Origin: Streptomyces sp. SID486
Lineage (GTDB): Bacteria; Actinomycetota; Actinomycetes; Streptomycetales; Streptomycetaceae
Assembly (NCBI RefSeq): GCF_009865385.1
Contig: NZ_WWJT01000547.1
Span: forward strand, 17,508-81,507
Direction of reading: 5' to 3'
DNA length: 64,000 nt
In this document: one piece after another, positions 8,657 through 15,530 of the stretch
Numbering within the stretch: the stretch's first letter is position 1
How the letters are laid out: each line of letters begins with the position of its first letter
Program-made: the position numbers and the translations under genes
The notes under the pieces: generated by a model
Database searches by the model: none
The model's input: the letters and a program-made list of their open reading frames with translations, nothing else
Told to the model about the DNA's origin: nothing

Positions 8657-9216
8657 GTTCAGGCAGGCGTGGAGTGCTCGGGGTCGTCGGGTCTGCGGCC
8701 GGAGGCGTTGAGTCGCTGCGTACCGGTCTCGTAGAGCCCGCGATGGATCGCGGATGGCAGGTGGCCGTCACGCTCACGCCGACCGCAGGTCAGTGGCTGC
8801 GCCTCAGTGGCGAGGCCGAGCGGCTGGAGAAGCTGACCGGCCTACCCGTCCGCGATGAGCCCCGGTTGCCCGGCGAGGCGCGACCGCACCCGCCGGTTGA
8901 CTGCTACGTCGTCGCTCCCGCGTCGGCCAACATGGTCGCCAAGCTCGCGACCGGCCTGATGGACAACCAGGCTCTGACCCAGGTGGGCGAGGCGATAGGC
9001 ACCCTCGGTCTGCCGGTTGTCGTCTTCCCTCGGGTGAACGCGGCGCACGCTCGCCACCCGGCATGGCAGCACCACATCGACACCCTCCGGGCGGGTGGCG
9101 TGCATGTCGTCTACGGACCGGATGTGTGGCCCCTGTATGAGCCTCGGGAAGCGCCGGCGGGCCGCCCGCTGCCCTGGACGGCAGTGCTCGACACAGTGGA
9201 TGCGGCCATCCGATGA
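8653..9216 (+). CDS. Flavoprotein of the HFCD/PPC-decarboxylase-like superfamily
   Basis: About 187 aa, Rossmann-like. GVLGVVGSAAGGVESLRTG is the N-terminal phosphate-binding loop. DCYVVAPASANMVAKLATG resembles the PASAN substrate clamp of phosphopantothenoylcysteine decarboxylases and lantibiotic decarboxylases. The coenzyme-A enzyme's PxMN loop is replaced by FPRVNAAHARHPAWQ, so it is unlikely to be housekeeping CoaC. GTG at 8653 overlaps the XRE stop as GTGA; GTG at 8638 is possible but less economical. The terminator at 9249 ends the unit. Substrate unknown. Confidence 0.75.
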   Translation: MSSGRRGVLGVVGSAAGGVESLRTGLVEPAMDRGWQVAVTLTPTAGQWLRLSGEAERLEKLTGLPVRDEPRLPGEARPHPPVDCYVVAPASANMVAKLATGLMDNQALTQVGEAIGTLGLPVVVFPRVNAAHARHPAWQHHIDTLRAGGVHVVYGPDVWPLYEPREAPAGRPLPWTAVLDTVDAAIR

Positions 9217-9248
9217 CGGTTCGTCAACAGCCCTGACCTGCAAGGAAA

Positions 9249-9277
9249 GAGGACCCGGACAGTCTGTCCGGGTCCTC
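9249..9277. terminator. 13-bp stem hairpin after the flavoprotein gene
   Basis: Arms 9249-9261 and 9265-9277 pair perfectly around GTC. The core matches the stem tip of the 7259-7319 hairpin, so the XRE-flavoprotein cassette is bracketed by related terminators. Confidence 0.8.
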
Positions 9278-9305
9278 CGCCGTTCCGGGCCACATCCTCA
9301 TTGGC

Positions 9306-9498
9306 ATGTCAGGGATCAATGAGCAAAGCGGCGAGTTGGAAGGCATGACTCCCGCCGAACTCGCTTTGATCAAAGCGAGTTTGAGCGAGGCGCGCGCCAA
9401 GGTTGAACGACTGCTGAAGCGCGCGGACGAACTCACGGCGACGGTGGAGTCTCGCTACCCACAAGCTGCTCAAGGCGATCAAGGCGCTCGCCAAGTAG
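9306..9498 (+). CDS. Small coiled-coil protein, apparently frameshifted
   Basis: From ATG 9306 the frame reads an amphipathic helix (TPAELALIKASLSEARAKVE, RLLKRADELTATVE). After about 9450 third-position G/C collapses in this frame, which runs on to 9524. It rises instead in the +1 frame, which reads LATHKLLKAIKALAK and stops at 9496-9498. Removing the T at 9450 would give a coherent protein of about 63 aa. This could be a sequencing error, a decayed gene or programmed frameshifting. No clear Shine-Dalgarno precedes 9306. It overlaps the end of the convergent GntR gene. Family unknown. Confidence 0.4.
9358..9381. repeat. 24-bp perfect palindrome
   Basis: The half-sequence AACTCGCTTTGA is followed by its exact complement, centred on GATC. 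It lies inside the small coiled-coil gene (codons for ELALIKASL). A perfect dyad this long suits an operator or a recombination/plasmid-type site; its binding protein is unknown. Confidence 0.5.
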
Positions 9499-9828
9499 GC
9501 GCAGGGCGTCATGAATCGTGCTGAGTTCTGCGGCCAGGGCGGTGAATGCCGGGCTACTGCCCGGCTCGCTGCCGAGGGGCACAGCAGGATCGCGGACGAA
9601 CGTCCCGCGACCCTGCTGGGTGAGCACCAGCCCCTCGTCACGGAGCTGACCGAACGCGCTCTGAACAGTCATGAGCTGCACGCCAAGCTCCTTGGCGAGC
9701 TTGCGAGCGGCTGGGAGTTGATCGCCCGGCTCGTACTCACGGTCGGGGCCCGCGATCTTCTCACGGAACTGCGCCGCGATCTCCTTGGCCGTGGGCGTCT
9801 GCTTGGGCGCTTCGGGGCTCTGATCCAT
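9433..9828 (-). CDS. GntR-family repressor (KorSA-like)
   Basis: 131 aa. The N-terminal winged helix-turn-helix (about residues 12-78) has the GntR signature: PGDQLPAARKLAKELGV, TVQSAFGQLRDEGLV and QQGRGTFV. The C-terminus is a short leucine-rich helix (TIHDALRLLGERLDRLEQLV) instead of a ligand-binding domain, as in small plasmid and AICE repressors such as KorSA of pSAM2. It is divergent to the replication/transfer region and has palindromic operators just upstream, so it probably represses itself and the rightward genes. Start is ATG 9828, with no good Shine-Dalgarno. Confidence 0.85.
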   Translation of the reverse strand: MDQSPEAPKQTPTAKEIAAQFREKIAGPDREYEPGDQLPAARKLAKELGVQLMTVQSAFGQLRDEGLVLTQQGRGTFVRDPAVPLGSEPGSSPAFTALAAELSTIHDALRLLGERLDRLEQLVGSETPPSP

Positions 9829-9845
9829 GGCATCGAGAGTAACCG

Positions 9846-9911
9846 GACCTAGGTCAATCTCTGATCCTCCGACGGATCCTCTTGACAGTCAGATTGACCT
9901 AGGTCAATCTG
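9846..9911. promoter_or_regulatory. GntR operator pair with a -35 element
   Basis: A perfect 22-bp palindrome at 9890-9911 is centred on GACCTAGGTC with AGATT/AATCT flanks. A second copy at 9846-9860 keeps GACCTAGGTCAATCT but has lost its left flank. A TTGACA hexamer (9882-9887) lies between them, pointing right. The arrangement fits a divergent promoter controlled by the adjacent GntR repressor. Confidence 0.65.
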
Positions 9912-10143
9912 AACTCACGCCGAAGCGAGAGGCCCGGAAGGGCTTCATCGGATGGCTTCACAAGTGCTTTACCTGCACAAACGCAGAGGGCGGGGACGCT
10001 GCAATCCCGCTAAAGGCCAGGTGGAACAGGGCTTCGGCCCGTACTGGCGAGGTGGCCCGGTGACCGCGAGCAACGGCCGGAGAGTGGGGACAAGGTCCCC
10101 CTTGCAGTGCAAACGCCCCGTTCATCGTTTTGAAGGAGCGACT

Positions 10144-10176
10144 GTGATCAGACGAAAGCGTTGGGCGCGGCCGTGA
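10144..10176 (+). CDS. Ten-residue basic leader peptide (MIRRKRWARP)
   Basis: GTG at 10144 is preceded by GAAGGAG five bases upstream, one of the best ribosome-binding sites in the element. The ORF has ten codons, five of them Arg or Lys, and its stop lies inside the left arm of a 12-bp hairpin. A translated short ORF overlapping a hairpin is the layout of an attenuator or translational leader. It also forms the end of a longer weak frame starting at 9952. Confidence 0.4.
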   Translation: MIRRKRWARP

Positions 10177-10196
10177 TCGACCGGCACGGCCGCGCC
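10164..10196 (+). promoter_or_regulatory. 12-bp hairpin overlapping the leader ORF stop
   Basis: Arms GGCGCGGCCGTG (10164-10175) and its complement (10185-10196), loop of 9. The TGA of the leader ORF (10174-10176) sits at the end of the left arm, so a terminating ribosome would block folding. Confidence 0.5.
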
Positions 10197-10371
10197 GCTC
10201 CATCCCCCGTCCCTCGCACCGTTCGGATGCGGCGGACAACCGGTCACCTTCTGCCGAATCGCGGTGGCTATCACCGCGCCGGTTGCCTCCCTCGCCCGTC
10301 CGGCCGCGCTGTCTGCGCCGGCTGTACGGGCGGGGTGGTGGGGAGCCGGAACCCCCCGACTTCAACGGCGT

Positions 10372-10401
10372 GAGCCCCCGGAGGTGCAACTCCGGGGGCT
10401 C
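10372..10401 (+). terminator. 12-bp hairpin ahead of the transfer operon
   Basis: Arms GAGCCCCCGGAG (10372-10383) and its complement (10390-10401), loop GTGCAA. It lies 38 bp before the first transfer-operon gene and could terminate or attenuate leader transcripts. Confidence 0.6.
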
Positions 10402-10438
10402 TGTTCGGGCCGTTCCTCCGTGGAAGGAACCACGACCC

Positions 10439-10708
10439 ATGAACCACGTTGTCACACTTCAGGACGCTGTCACGGCGTTCGCCGACTTCATGGAGCCGAC
10501 AAACGCTGAGCTGGACGCCATCGACCGGGAAATGCCCGTGATCCTGGCGGACGTCGACCTGTTGGACGCACAGATCATGACCCTAGACCGCGTCCCGACG
10601 GAGTTCGACGAACGGCGTATTCGCCGGGCCCGCCGCCGTGCGCTGGCCGCCCGCGTCGCCGTGATCAACCAGACGGCCGGTGTGAGCCTTCCCGGCGGTG
10701 CGGCATGA
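10439..10708 (+). CDS. DUF6284-like AICE protein
   Basis: 89 aa, mostly helical, with ELDAIDREMPVILADVDLLD and ERRIRRARRRALAARVAVIN. It resembles the DUF6284 proteins I recall near transfer genes in Streptomyces integrative elements; function unknown. ATG 10439 has GGAAGGAA upstream. Its stop overlaps the next start (ATGA). First gene of a tightly packed operon of five genes. Confidence 0.7.
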   Translation: MNHVVTLQDAVTAFADFMEPTNAELDAIDREMPVILADVDLLDAQIMTLDRVPTEFDERRIRRARRRALAARVAVINQTAGVSLPGGAA

Positions 10709-11058
10709 ACGAGGGTCTGACCCTGGATGGACTGGCTGTTCCGCTGCGGGTGCTGCGCCTGCTTGCGGTCGACTTTCCGCACCTGACCGCGCCGAACGTG
10801 GACGTCTCGCCCCTGTACCCGGAGGTGCTGCGTCTGTCGCTGCACGAGTCGTCGTGCGACAGCTTCGCCGCGTTCGAGTCCTGGCGCCGTGCGCTGGGCA
10901 TCGAGTGCGCCGCGGTCGACTTCCACACCCAGAGCGATGGCCGCACCGCAGTCCTGAAGGGGTCCGGCGTGTACGGGGGTGCGGACATCGAGTTGACCGC
11001 CTTCGCCTCCTTGCCCGCCGATGACACGGCGTTCGCCGGGGCGGGGGGTGCACAGTGA
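10705..11058 (+). CDS. Hypothetical AICE protein
   Basis: 117 aa, soluble, acidic, with no family recognised (MNEGLTLDGLAVPLRVLRLL at the N-terminus). It overlaps both neighbours by 4 bp (ATGA and GTGA), so it is translated as part of the transfer operon. Codon use is typical of the host, unlike the A+T-rich cassette. Confidence 0.65.
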   Translation: MNEGLTLDGLAVPLRVLRLLAVDFPHLTAPNVDVSPLYPEVLRLSLHESSCDSFAAFESWRRALGIECAAVDFHTQSDGRTAVLKGSGVYGGADIELTAFASLPADDTAFAGAGGAQ

Positions 11059-12050
11059 TGTCGCAGTCCGCGGAACGCGCGACGGTGCCGCCGCTCACTC
11101 ACCCGGAAATGGGGCTCGCCGGTGTGGGCGCGCTGGCCGCGGCCGGCGTGGGCGCACTCGGTCTGATTTCCTCTTTCGACGCGGTGTCGTTGGCCGCGGC
11201 GCGGTGGGGGTTCGGTGAGCCGTGGATGCTGCCGGTCGGCATCGATACCGCGATCCCGGTGTTCACGGTGGCCAACCTGCTGTTGATCCGGATGGACATG
11301 GCGTTGGCGTGGGTGCGGTTCGTGCCCTGGGCGTTGACCCTGGTCACGTGCGGTTTGAACGTCGCCGCCGGCAACGGAATGTGGGCGAAGGTCGCACACG
11401 GGACGATGCCGCTGCTGTGGGTGGTCTTCTCCGAGATCGGCGCGCACATCTACGCCGTGCGGATCGGTGCTGCGACCGGCCGGCGTATGGAGAAGATCCG
11501 TTTCTCACGGTGGCTGCTGGCGCCGCTGTCGACGTTCGCTCTGTGGCGGCGCATGACCTTGTGGGAAGTCACCTCCTACAGTGCAGCGCTGGCGTGTGAG
11601 CGTGAGCGGTTGCTGATCCGTGCGGATCTGCACGAGCGTTACGGCCGCAGCTGGCGCCGGAAGACCCCGCGGCGTGAGCGCGTGATGCTCCGCATGGGCG
11701 AACTCGCCCCCGCCGCCCCGATGCCGGCTGCCACCGCCCCGGAGCCTGAGCCGGTGCAGGCACCGGAGTCGCCGGAGCCCGCAACGCCTCGTCCGTCGCG
11801 CAAGCGGCCGGCCAAGGCCAAGCCCGCTCCGGTGCAGCGCACCGCCGCCGACATGCTGACTGAAGCCCGCAAGGTCACAGCGGACTGGACGGATGACGCG
11901 GTCAACGCCGAGGCGCTGCGGAAGGTGCTGCGGTGCGGGTCGGCGTCGGCGCGGCAGGTGCGTGACGTCCTGCTCGCCGAACGCTCGGAGGCTCGTTCCC
12001 TGCGTCCGGCGGACGTCGTCCCGGCTGAGGCTGAGGGGGTGGCGGCATGA
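11055..12050 (+). CDS. DUF2637 membrane protein (Spd-like)
   Basis: 331 aa. Four hydrophobic segments fill the first 135 residues (for example VGALAAAGVGALGLISSF, TAIPVFTVANLLLI and ALTLVTCGLNVAAG). A basic juxtamembrane region, a Pro/Ala-rich linker (EPEPVQAPESPEP) and a C-terminal helical domain (SASARQVRDVLLAERSEA) follow. This is the DUF2637 layout common in Streptomyces plasmids and AICEs, where such proteins are thought to help spread plasmid DNA along the mycelium. GTG 11055 overlaps the previous stop; the ATG at 11058 is an alternative. The soluble tail may contact TraB or DNA. Confidence 0.75.
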   Translation: MMSQSAERATVPPLTHPEMGLAGVGALAAAGVGALGLISSFDAVSLAAARWGFGEPWMLPVGIDTAIPVFTVANLLLIRMDMALAWVRFVPWALTLVTCGLNVAAGNGMWAKVAHGTMPLLWVVFSEIGAHIYAVRIGAATGRRMEKIRFSRWLLAPLSTFALWRRMTLWEVTSYSAALACERERLLIRADLHERYGRSWRRKTPRRERVMLRMGELAPAAPMPAATAPEPEPVQAPESPEPATPRPSRKRPAKAKPAPVQRTAADMLTEARKVTADWTDDAVNAEALRKVLRCGSASARQVRDVLLAERSEARSLRPADVVPAEAEGVAA

Positions 12051-12694
12051 GCACGCTGGCCACGCTGCTGTTAGCCGTGCTGCCGCTGGTGGCGGGGTGG
12101 GTGGTTCATGTGCGGTGGCTGCACCGCTGCCTGAGCACCGCGCGCCTGGACCCGTTGACGGGTCTGGTCACTCGCGACGGGTTCACCCGCCGCGCGAACG
12201 CCCTGTTAAAGGATCCGCGGGCGGTCGTTGTCCTCGCCGACGTTGACAAGTTCAAGCAGATCAACGACACCCACGGGCACGCCGCGGGTGATGCGCTGCT
12301 GAAGGCTACCGCTGACCGCCTCGCCCACCACGCGGGTCGCTCCGGCATCGCCGGCCGTCTGGGAGGCGATGAGTTCGCCGCCGTGCTCATCGACACTCAC
12401 GGCACCGCCGCCGACATGCTGACCCTGCTCCACGGCGTGCTGGCCCGCCCGGTCGACGGCCACGACCCCGACGTGCACACCACGGTCTCGCTGGGCTGGG
12501 TACGCGCCGCGGACTTCCCCGCCGACAACCTGTCCGAGCTGCTGCGCCGGGCGGATGAGGCGATGTACGCGGCCAAGCAAGCCCGCTCCGGCACCCGCCG
12601 GGCGGGCCTGGGACGGCTGTTCGCCACGATCGCCGGGCGCCGCTCCGGCCGCACCGGGACCCGCTCTGACGGGCCCGTGGGGGTGGCGGTCTGA
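12047..12694 (+). CDS. GGDEF-domain diguanylate cyclase in the transfer operon
   Basis: 215 aa. One N-terminal membrane segment (LATLLLAVLPLVAGWVV) is followed by a GGDEF domain (about residues 35-190). It has DPLTGLVTRDGF, the metal-binding VVVLADVDKFKQIND and an intact active-site loop RLGGDEFAAVL. No RxxD inhibitory site lies at the usual place before GGDEF, so product feedback is not expected there. It should make cyclic di-GMP, which in Streptomyces controls BldD and the switch from vegetative growth to sporulation. It overlaps both neighbours (ATGA, TGATG), so it is expressed with the transfer genes. Confidence 0.85.
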   Translation: MSTLATLLLAVLPLVAGWVVHVRWLHRCLSTARLDPLTGLVTRDGFTRRANALLKDPRAVVVLADVDKFKQINDTHGHAAGDALLKATADRLAHHAGRSGIAGRLGGDEFAAVLIDTHGTAADMLTLLHGVLARPVDGHDPDVHTTVSLGWVRAADFPADNLSELLRRADEAMYAAKQARSGTRRAGLGRLFATIAGRRSGRTGTRSDGPVGVAV

Positions 12695-13077
12695 TGTCCG
12701 CCTACACCAAGTGCTACGACCCTGCCGGGGCACGGTTCGGGATACCGACCTACCCGTGGCACTTCGCCCCGGACGGCTACGCCACCCGCCGTCAACTGCG
12801 CGCGTCCGGGCTGCGCCCTGGCGGGCAGGAGGTGGCGGCGCAGATCATGCGCACGCATCGCGGCCGGAAGGCGGGGGTGCAGGTGGCATTCCTCTATCGC
12901 GTCGACCGCGCCAAGCCGGTGCGTCCGATGACGTCCCGGAAGTGGGGTGCGCTCGCGCTGGCGATGCTGGCTCGCCGCACCTGCCCGAACTGCCGGATTA
13001 CCTACGGCTACTGCATCCCGACGTCGCTCGGGATGTGCGTCCTGTGCGCCTACCCCGAGGAACAGTGCGCCGCCTGA
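12694..13077 (+). CDS. RRQRL-motif zinc-binding protein
   Basis: 127 aa. An N-terminal ATRRQLRASGLRPGGQ motif and a C-terminal zinc-ribbon-like pair, CPNC and CVLC (with a further Cys in EEQCAA), match the RRQRL zinc-binding proteins found beside AICE transfer genes. Biochemical role unknown; DNA or RNA binding is plausible. Last gene of the overlapped operon; a hairpin follows at 13090-13129. Confidence 0.75.
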   Translation: MSAYTKCYDPAGARFGIPTYPWHFAPDGYATRRQLRASGLRPGGQEVAAQIMRTHRGRKAGVQVAFLYRVDRAKPVRPMTSRKWGALALAMLARRTCPNCRITYGYCIPTSLGMCVLCAYPEEQCAA

Positions 13078-13089
13078 CCGCTTCCATGC

Positions 13090-13129
13090 GGGGCCCGGTC
13101 ACGACCGACCAAAGCAGCGACCGGGCCCC
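13090..13129 (+). terminator. 11-bp stem hairpin before traB
   Basis: Arms GGGGCCCGGTC (13090-13100) and its complement (13119-13129), loop of 18. It lies between the zinc-protein gene and traB and may lower readthrough into traB. Confidence 0.55.
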
Positions 13130-13158
13130 TCATCCCTCATGAGCGAAGGACGACTTCA

Positions 13159-15390
13159 GTGAAGCACCCCGACGACGACAACGAACTCTTCAACCGACTG
13201 GAAGCCGAACTTGCCGCCGACTCCGGCGGGGACGTGGTCGACCTCGACAAGGCACGGTCGGCCCGTGCCGAGTCGGCCGACCCCGGCGCCCGACCGGACG
13301 CCGACCGGTCGGCCGACTCCCGCCCCGTCGGGTCGGGCATCGAGTCGGCCGACCCGAGTACGCCGGTGTTGGTCGACTCGCCGACGCTGAAGGCGGCCGG
13401 CCCCGGCTACCTCGGTCGGCTTGCCACAGCCAAGCGCCGCGCGGTCATCCCGCTATGGCTGCGATCGGTCTCCGAGCTGAAGACCGCGTCCGGGTGGGTG
13501 GCCCGCCACTACGCCCACACCGCCGGATACCACGCCCTGCGCGCCCCGGTCTACGCCGCGCGGCTCGCCCTCCAGGCACCGACCGGCGCCGCGCGGTTCG
13601 TGGGCGGCACGATGCGATGGGTCGCCGACCGTGAAGGCGAACCCGTCCGCCTCGCCGCCGTGCGCCGCGAGGACGCAGCCGAATACCTGAAACTGTCGAG
13701 GCAGCGTGACGGCCGCGTGCGGCTACGAACCCTGGTTGCCGTGCTCGCCCTGTTCGTCGGTGTCGGGTCGGCGCTGGCCATCTACGTGCTCGCCCCGGAC
13801 TGGCTGCAAGCCCTGTCGGCCGGCATGGTCGTGCTGGCGCTCGGGTCGGCCGGCCGGAAGGCGGACGCGCCGCTCATCCACAAGGCTGTGGAACTCCCCG
13901 ACGCACCCAAGCTCACCAGCGACATCGTCCTGCGTGCGCTGGGCGCGCTGGGCATTCCCGCGATCAACCAGGCGCAGGCCAAGGGGCGGGACGGGTTCGC
14001 GTTCACCGCGCCGATCACCCGGGACGGCCCCGGATGGCGCGCGGAAGGCGACCTGCCCTACGGGGTGACCGTCACCGACGTCATCGAGCGTCGTGACCGT
14101 CTCGCGTCCGGTCTGCGCCGCCCGCTGGGCTGTGTGTGGCCCGAAGCCGTGCCGGACGAGCACACCGGCCGTCTCGTGCTGTGGGTCGGTGACCAGGACC
14201 TCAAGAGCGCGCGCAAGCCCCTCTGGCCGCTGCTGAAGTCGGGCACCGTGGACCTGTTCAAGCCCGTCCCCTACGGCACCGACCAGCGCGGACGCTGGGT
14301 CGACGTCACCCTGATGTTCATCGCCGGCGTCATCGGCGCGATCCCCCGCATGGGCAAGACGTTCCTGCTGCGTCTGCTGCTGCTCATCGCAGCGCTCGAC
14401 CCGCGGGCGGAGATCCACTCCTACGACATGAAGGGCACCGGCGACCTGGACCCCGTCGGGGAAAAGGTCTCCCACCGGCACGGCGTCGGCGAGGAAGACG
14501 AAACCCTCCAGTACGCGCTGGCCGACTTCCGGGCCCTGCGCGAGGAACTACGCCGCCGCACCAAGGTGATCCGCTCCCTGCCCCGGGACATCTGCCCGGA
14601 ATCGAAGGTGACCAGCGAACTTGCCTCCAAGCGGTCCCTTGGCCTGCACCCCATCGTGATCGGGGTGGATGAGTGCCAAGTGCTGTTCGAGCACCCCGAC
14701 TACGGCAAGGAGTTCGAGGAGATCGCCACCGACCTGGTCAAGCGCGGACCGGCTACCGGGATTGTGCTGCTGCTGGCCACCCAGCGGCCTGACGCGAAGT
14801 CCCTGCCCACCGGGATCAGCGCGAACGCGGGCGCCCGTTGGTGCCTGAAGGTCATGGGCCAGACCGAGAACGACATGGTCCTCGGCACGTCGTCCTACAA
14901 GCGCGGCGTACGCGCGACCATGTTCGCGTGGGGTGACAAGGGGCTGCACTACTTCGTCGGCGAGGGCTCCGATGCCCGGATCGTGTCAGCCACGTTCGTG
15001 GACGCGCCCGGCGCCGAAACCATCGCCGCCCGCGCCCGCACCGTCCGCGAGAAGGCCGGCCTTCTGTCCGGCTACGCGCTCGGCGAGAGCGCTGGCGAGG
15101 TGACCGGGCCGTCCTACGACCTGCTTGCCGACGTGGCGGCCGTGGTCCCGGAGAAGGAAGAGCGGGTGTGGAACGAGCGGATCGCCGCCCGCCTCGCCGA
15201 ACTCCGCCCGGACGTCTACGGCGGCTGGAAGGGCGAGAACGTCACCAGCGCACTCAAGCCCCACGGCATCCGCACCCGCGACGTCGCCGGCACCACCGAC
15301 GACGGAACCCGCACCACCCGCCGCGGCATCACCCGCGCCGATCTCCTCAAGGCGATTGCGGAGCGTAACGAAAAGCCGGGCGCGGCATAG
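13159..15390 (+). CDS. TraB/TraSA-type FtsK/SpoIIIE DNA translocase
   Basis: 743 aa. A disordered acidic N-terminus is followed by membrane segments (LVAVLALFVGVGSALAIYVL, then LQALSAGMVVLALG). The motor domain has Walker A IPRMGKTFLLR and Walker B HPIVIGVDECQ. It ends in a winged-helix-like region (VYGGWKGENVTSALKPHGIR). In AICEs and Streptomyces plasmids this hexameric motor alone moves double-stranded DNA between hyphae, recognising repeats in clt. GTG 13159 has GAAGGA upstream. The N-terminal coding DNA contains three evenly spaced palindromes (13272-13353). Confidence 0.93.
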   Translation: MKHPDDDNELFNRLEAELAADSGGDVVDLDKARSARAESADPGARPDADRSADSRPVGSGIESADPSTPVLVDSPTLKAAGPGYLGRLATAKRRAVIPLWLRSVSELKTASGWVARHYAHTAGYHALRAPVYAARLALQAPTGAARFVGGTMRWVADREGEPVRLAAVRREDAAEYLKLSRQRDGRVRLRTLVAVLALFVGVGSALAIYVLAPDWLQALSAGMVVLALGSAGRKADAPLIHKAVELPDAPKLTSDIVLRALGALGIPAINQAQAKGRDGFAFTAPITRDGPGWRAEGDLPYGVTVTDVIERRDRLASGLRRPLGCVWPEAVPDEHTGRLVLWVGDQDLKSARKPLWPLLKSGTVDLFKPVPYGTDQRGRWVDVTLMFIAGVIGAIPRMGKTFLLRLLLLIAALDPRAEIHSYDMKGTGDLDPVGEKVSHRHGVGEEDETLQYALADFRALREELRRRTKVIRSLPRDICPESKVTSELASKRSLGLHPIVIGVDECQVLFEHPDYGKEFEEIATDLVKRGPATGIVLLLATQRPDAKSLPTGISANAGARWCLKVMGQTENDMVLGTSSYKRGVRATMFAWGDKGLHYFVGEGSDARIVSATFVDAPGAETIAARARTVREKAGLLSGYALGESAGEVTGPSYDLLADVAAVVPEKEERVWNERIAARLAELRPDVYGGWKGENVTSALKPHGIRTRDVAGTTDDGTRTTRRGITRADLLKAIAERNEKPGAA
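13272..13353. repeat. Three GTCGGCCGAC palindromes spaced exactly 36 bp
   Basis: The 10-bp palindrome GTCGGCCGAC occurs at 13272, 13308 and 13344 inside the 5' part of traB. The spacers differ, but the coded peptide repeats S-A-D. Exact 36-bp spacing could reflect a codon-level repeat or a protein-binding array such as a clt-like site. Confidence 0.55.
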
Positions 15391-15400
15391 GTCCGATCCA

Positions 15401-15491
15401 CTGCTACCGGTAGCAGGTATGCCTGCTACCGGTAGCACCCCCGCTAGCACCCCATTCGCCCATTCACCTGTGATCTAGCAGATAGCACCCC
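15401..15491. promoter_or_regulatory. Twin TGCTACCGGTAGCA palindromes and TAGCA cluster
   Basis: The 14-bp palindrome TGCTACCGGTAGCA occurs at 15402-15415 and 15424-15437, 22 bp apart (about two helical turns). Further TAGCA half-sites follow near 15445, 15476 and 15485, three of the copies continuing as TAGCACCCC. The cluster fills the gap between traB and the Spd-like genes, so it could be an operator array or part of a transfer/replication site. Confidence 0.6.
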
Positions 15492-15530
15492 ACCTGCGGA
15501 AACCCCTGAAACCCGCCCGGAGGGCCCCTG

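Larger units (their letters stand above)
9912..10438. other. Leader region of the transfer operon
   Basis: 527 bp without a convincing full-size gene. Two overlapping frames from 9827 and 9952 have mixed third-position composition and are weak. The region carries a ten-codon ORF with a strong ribosome-binding site and two perfect hairpins (listed separately). It reads as a long 5' leader downstream of the GntR operator. Confidence 0.5.

Noticed and set aside
8653..9216. CoaC/Dfp coenzyme A biosynthesis gene
   Set aside because: Too short for Dfp and missing the PxMN loop; called only as an HFCD-like flavoprotein.
9952..10176. 74-aa protein (MASQVLYLHKRR start)
   Set aside because: Mixed third-position composition, no ribosome-binding site at 9952. 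Only the last ten codons, which have their own strong site, are kept as a leader ORF.
13272..13353. CRISPR-like regular spacing
   Set aside because: The repeated unit is only 10 bp, it lies inside a clear coding frame and there are three copies.
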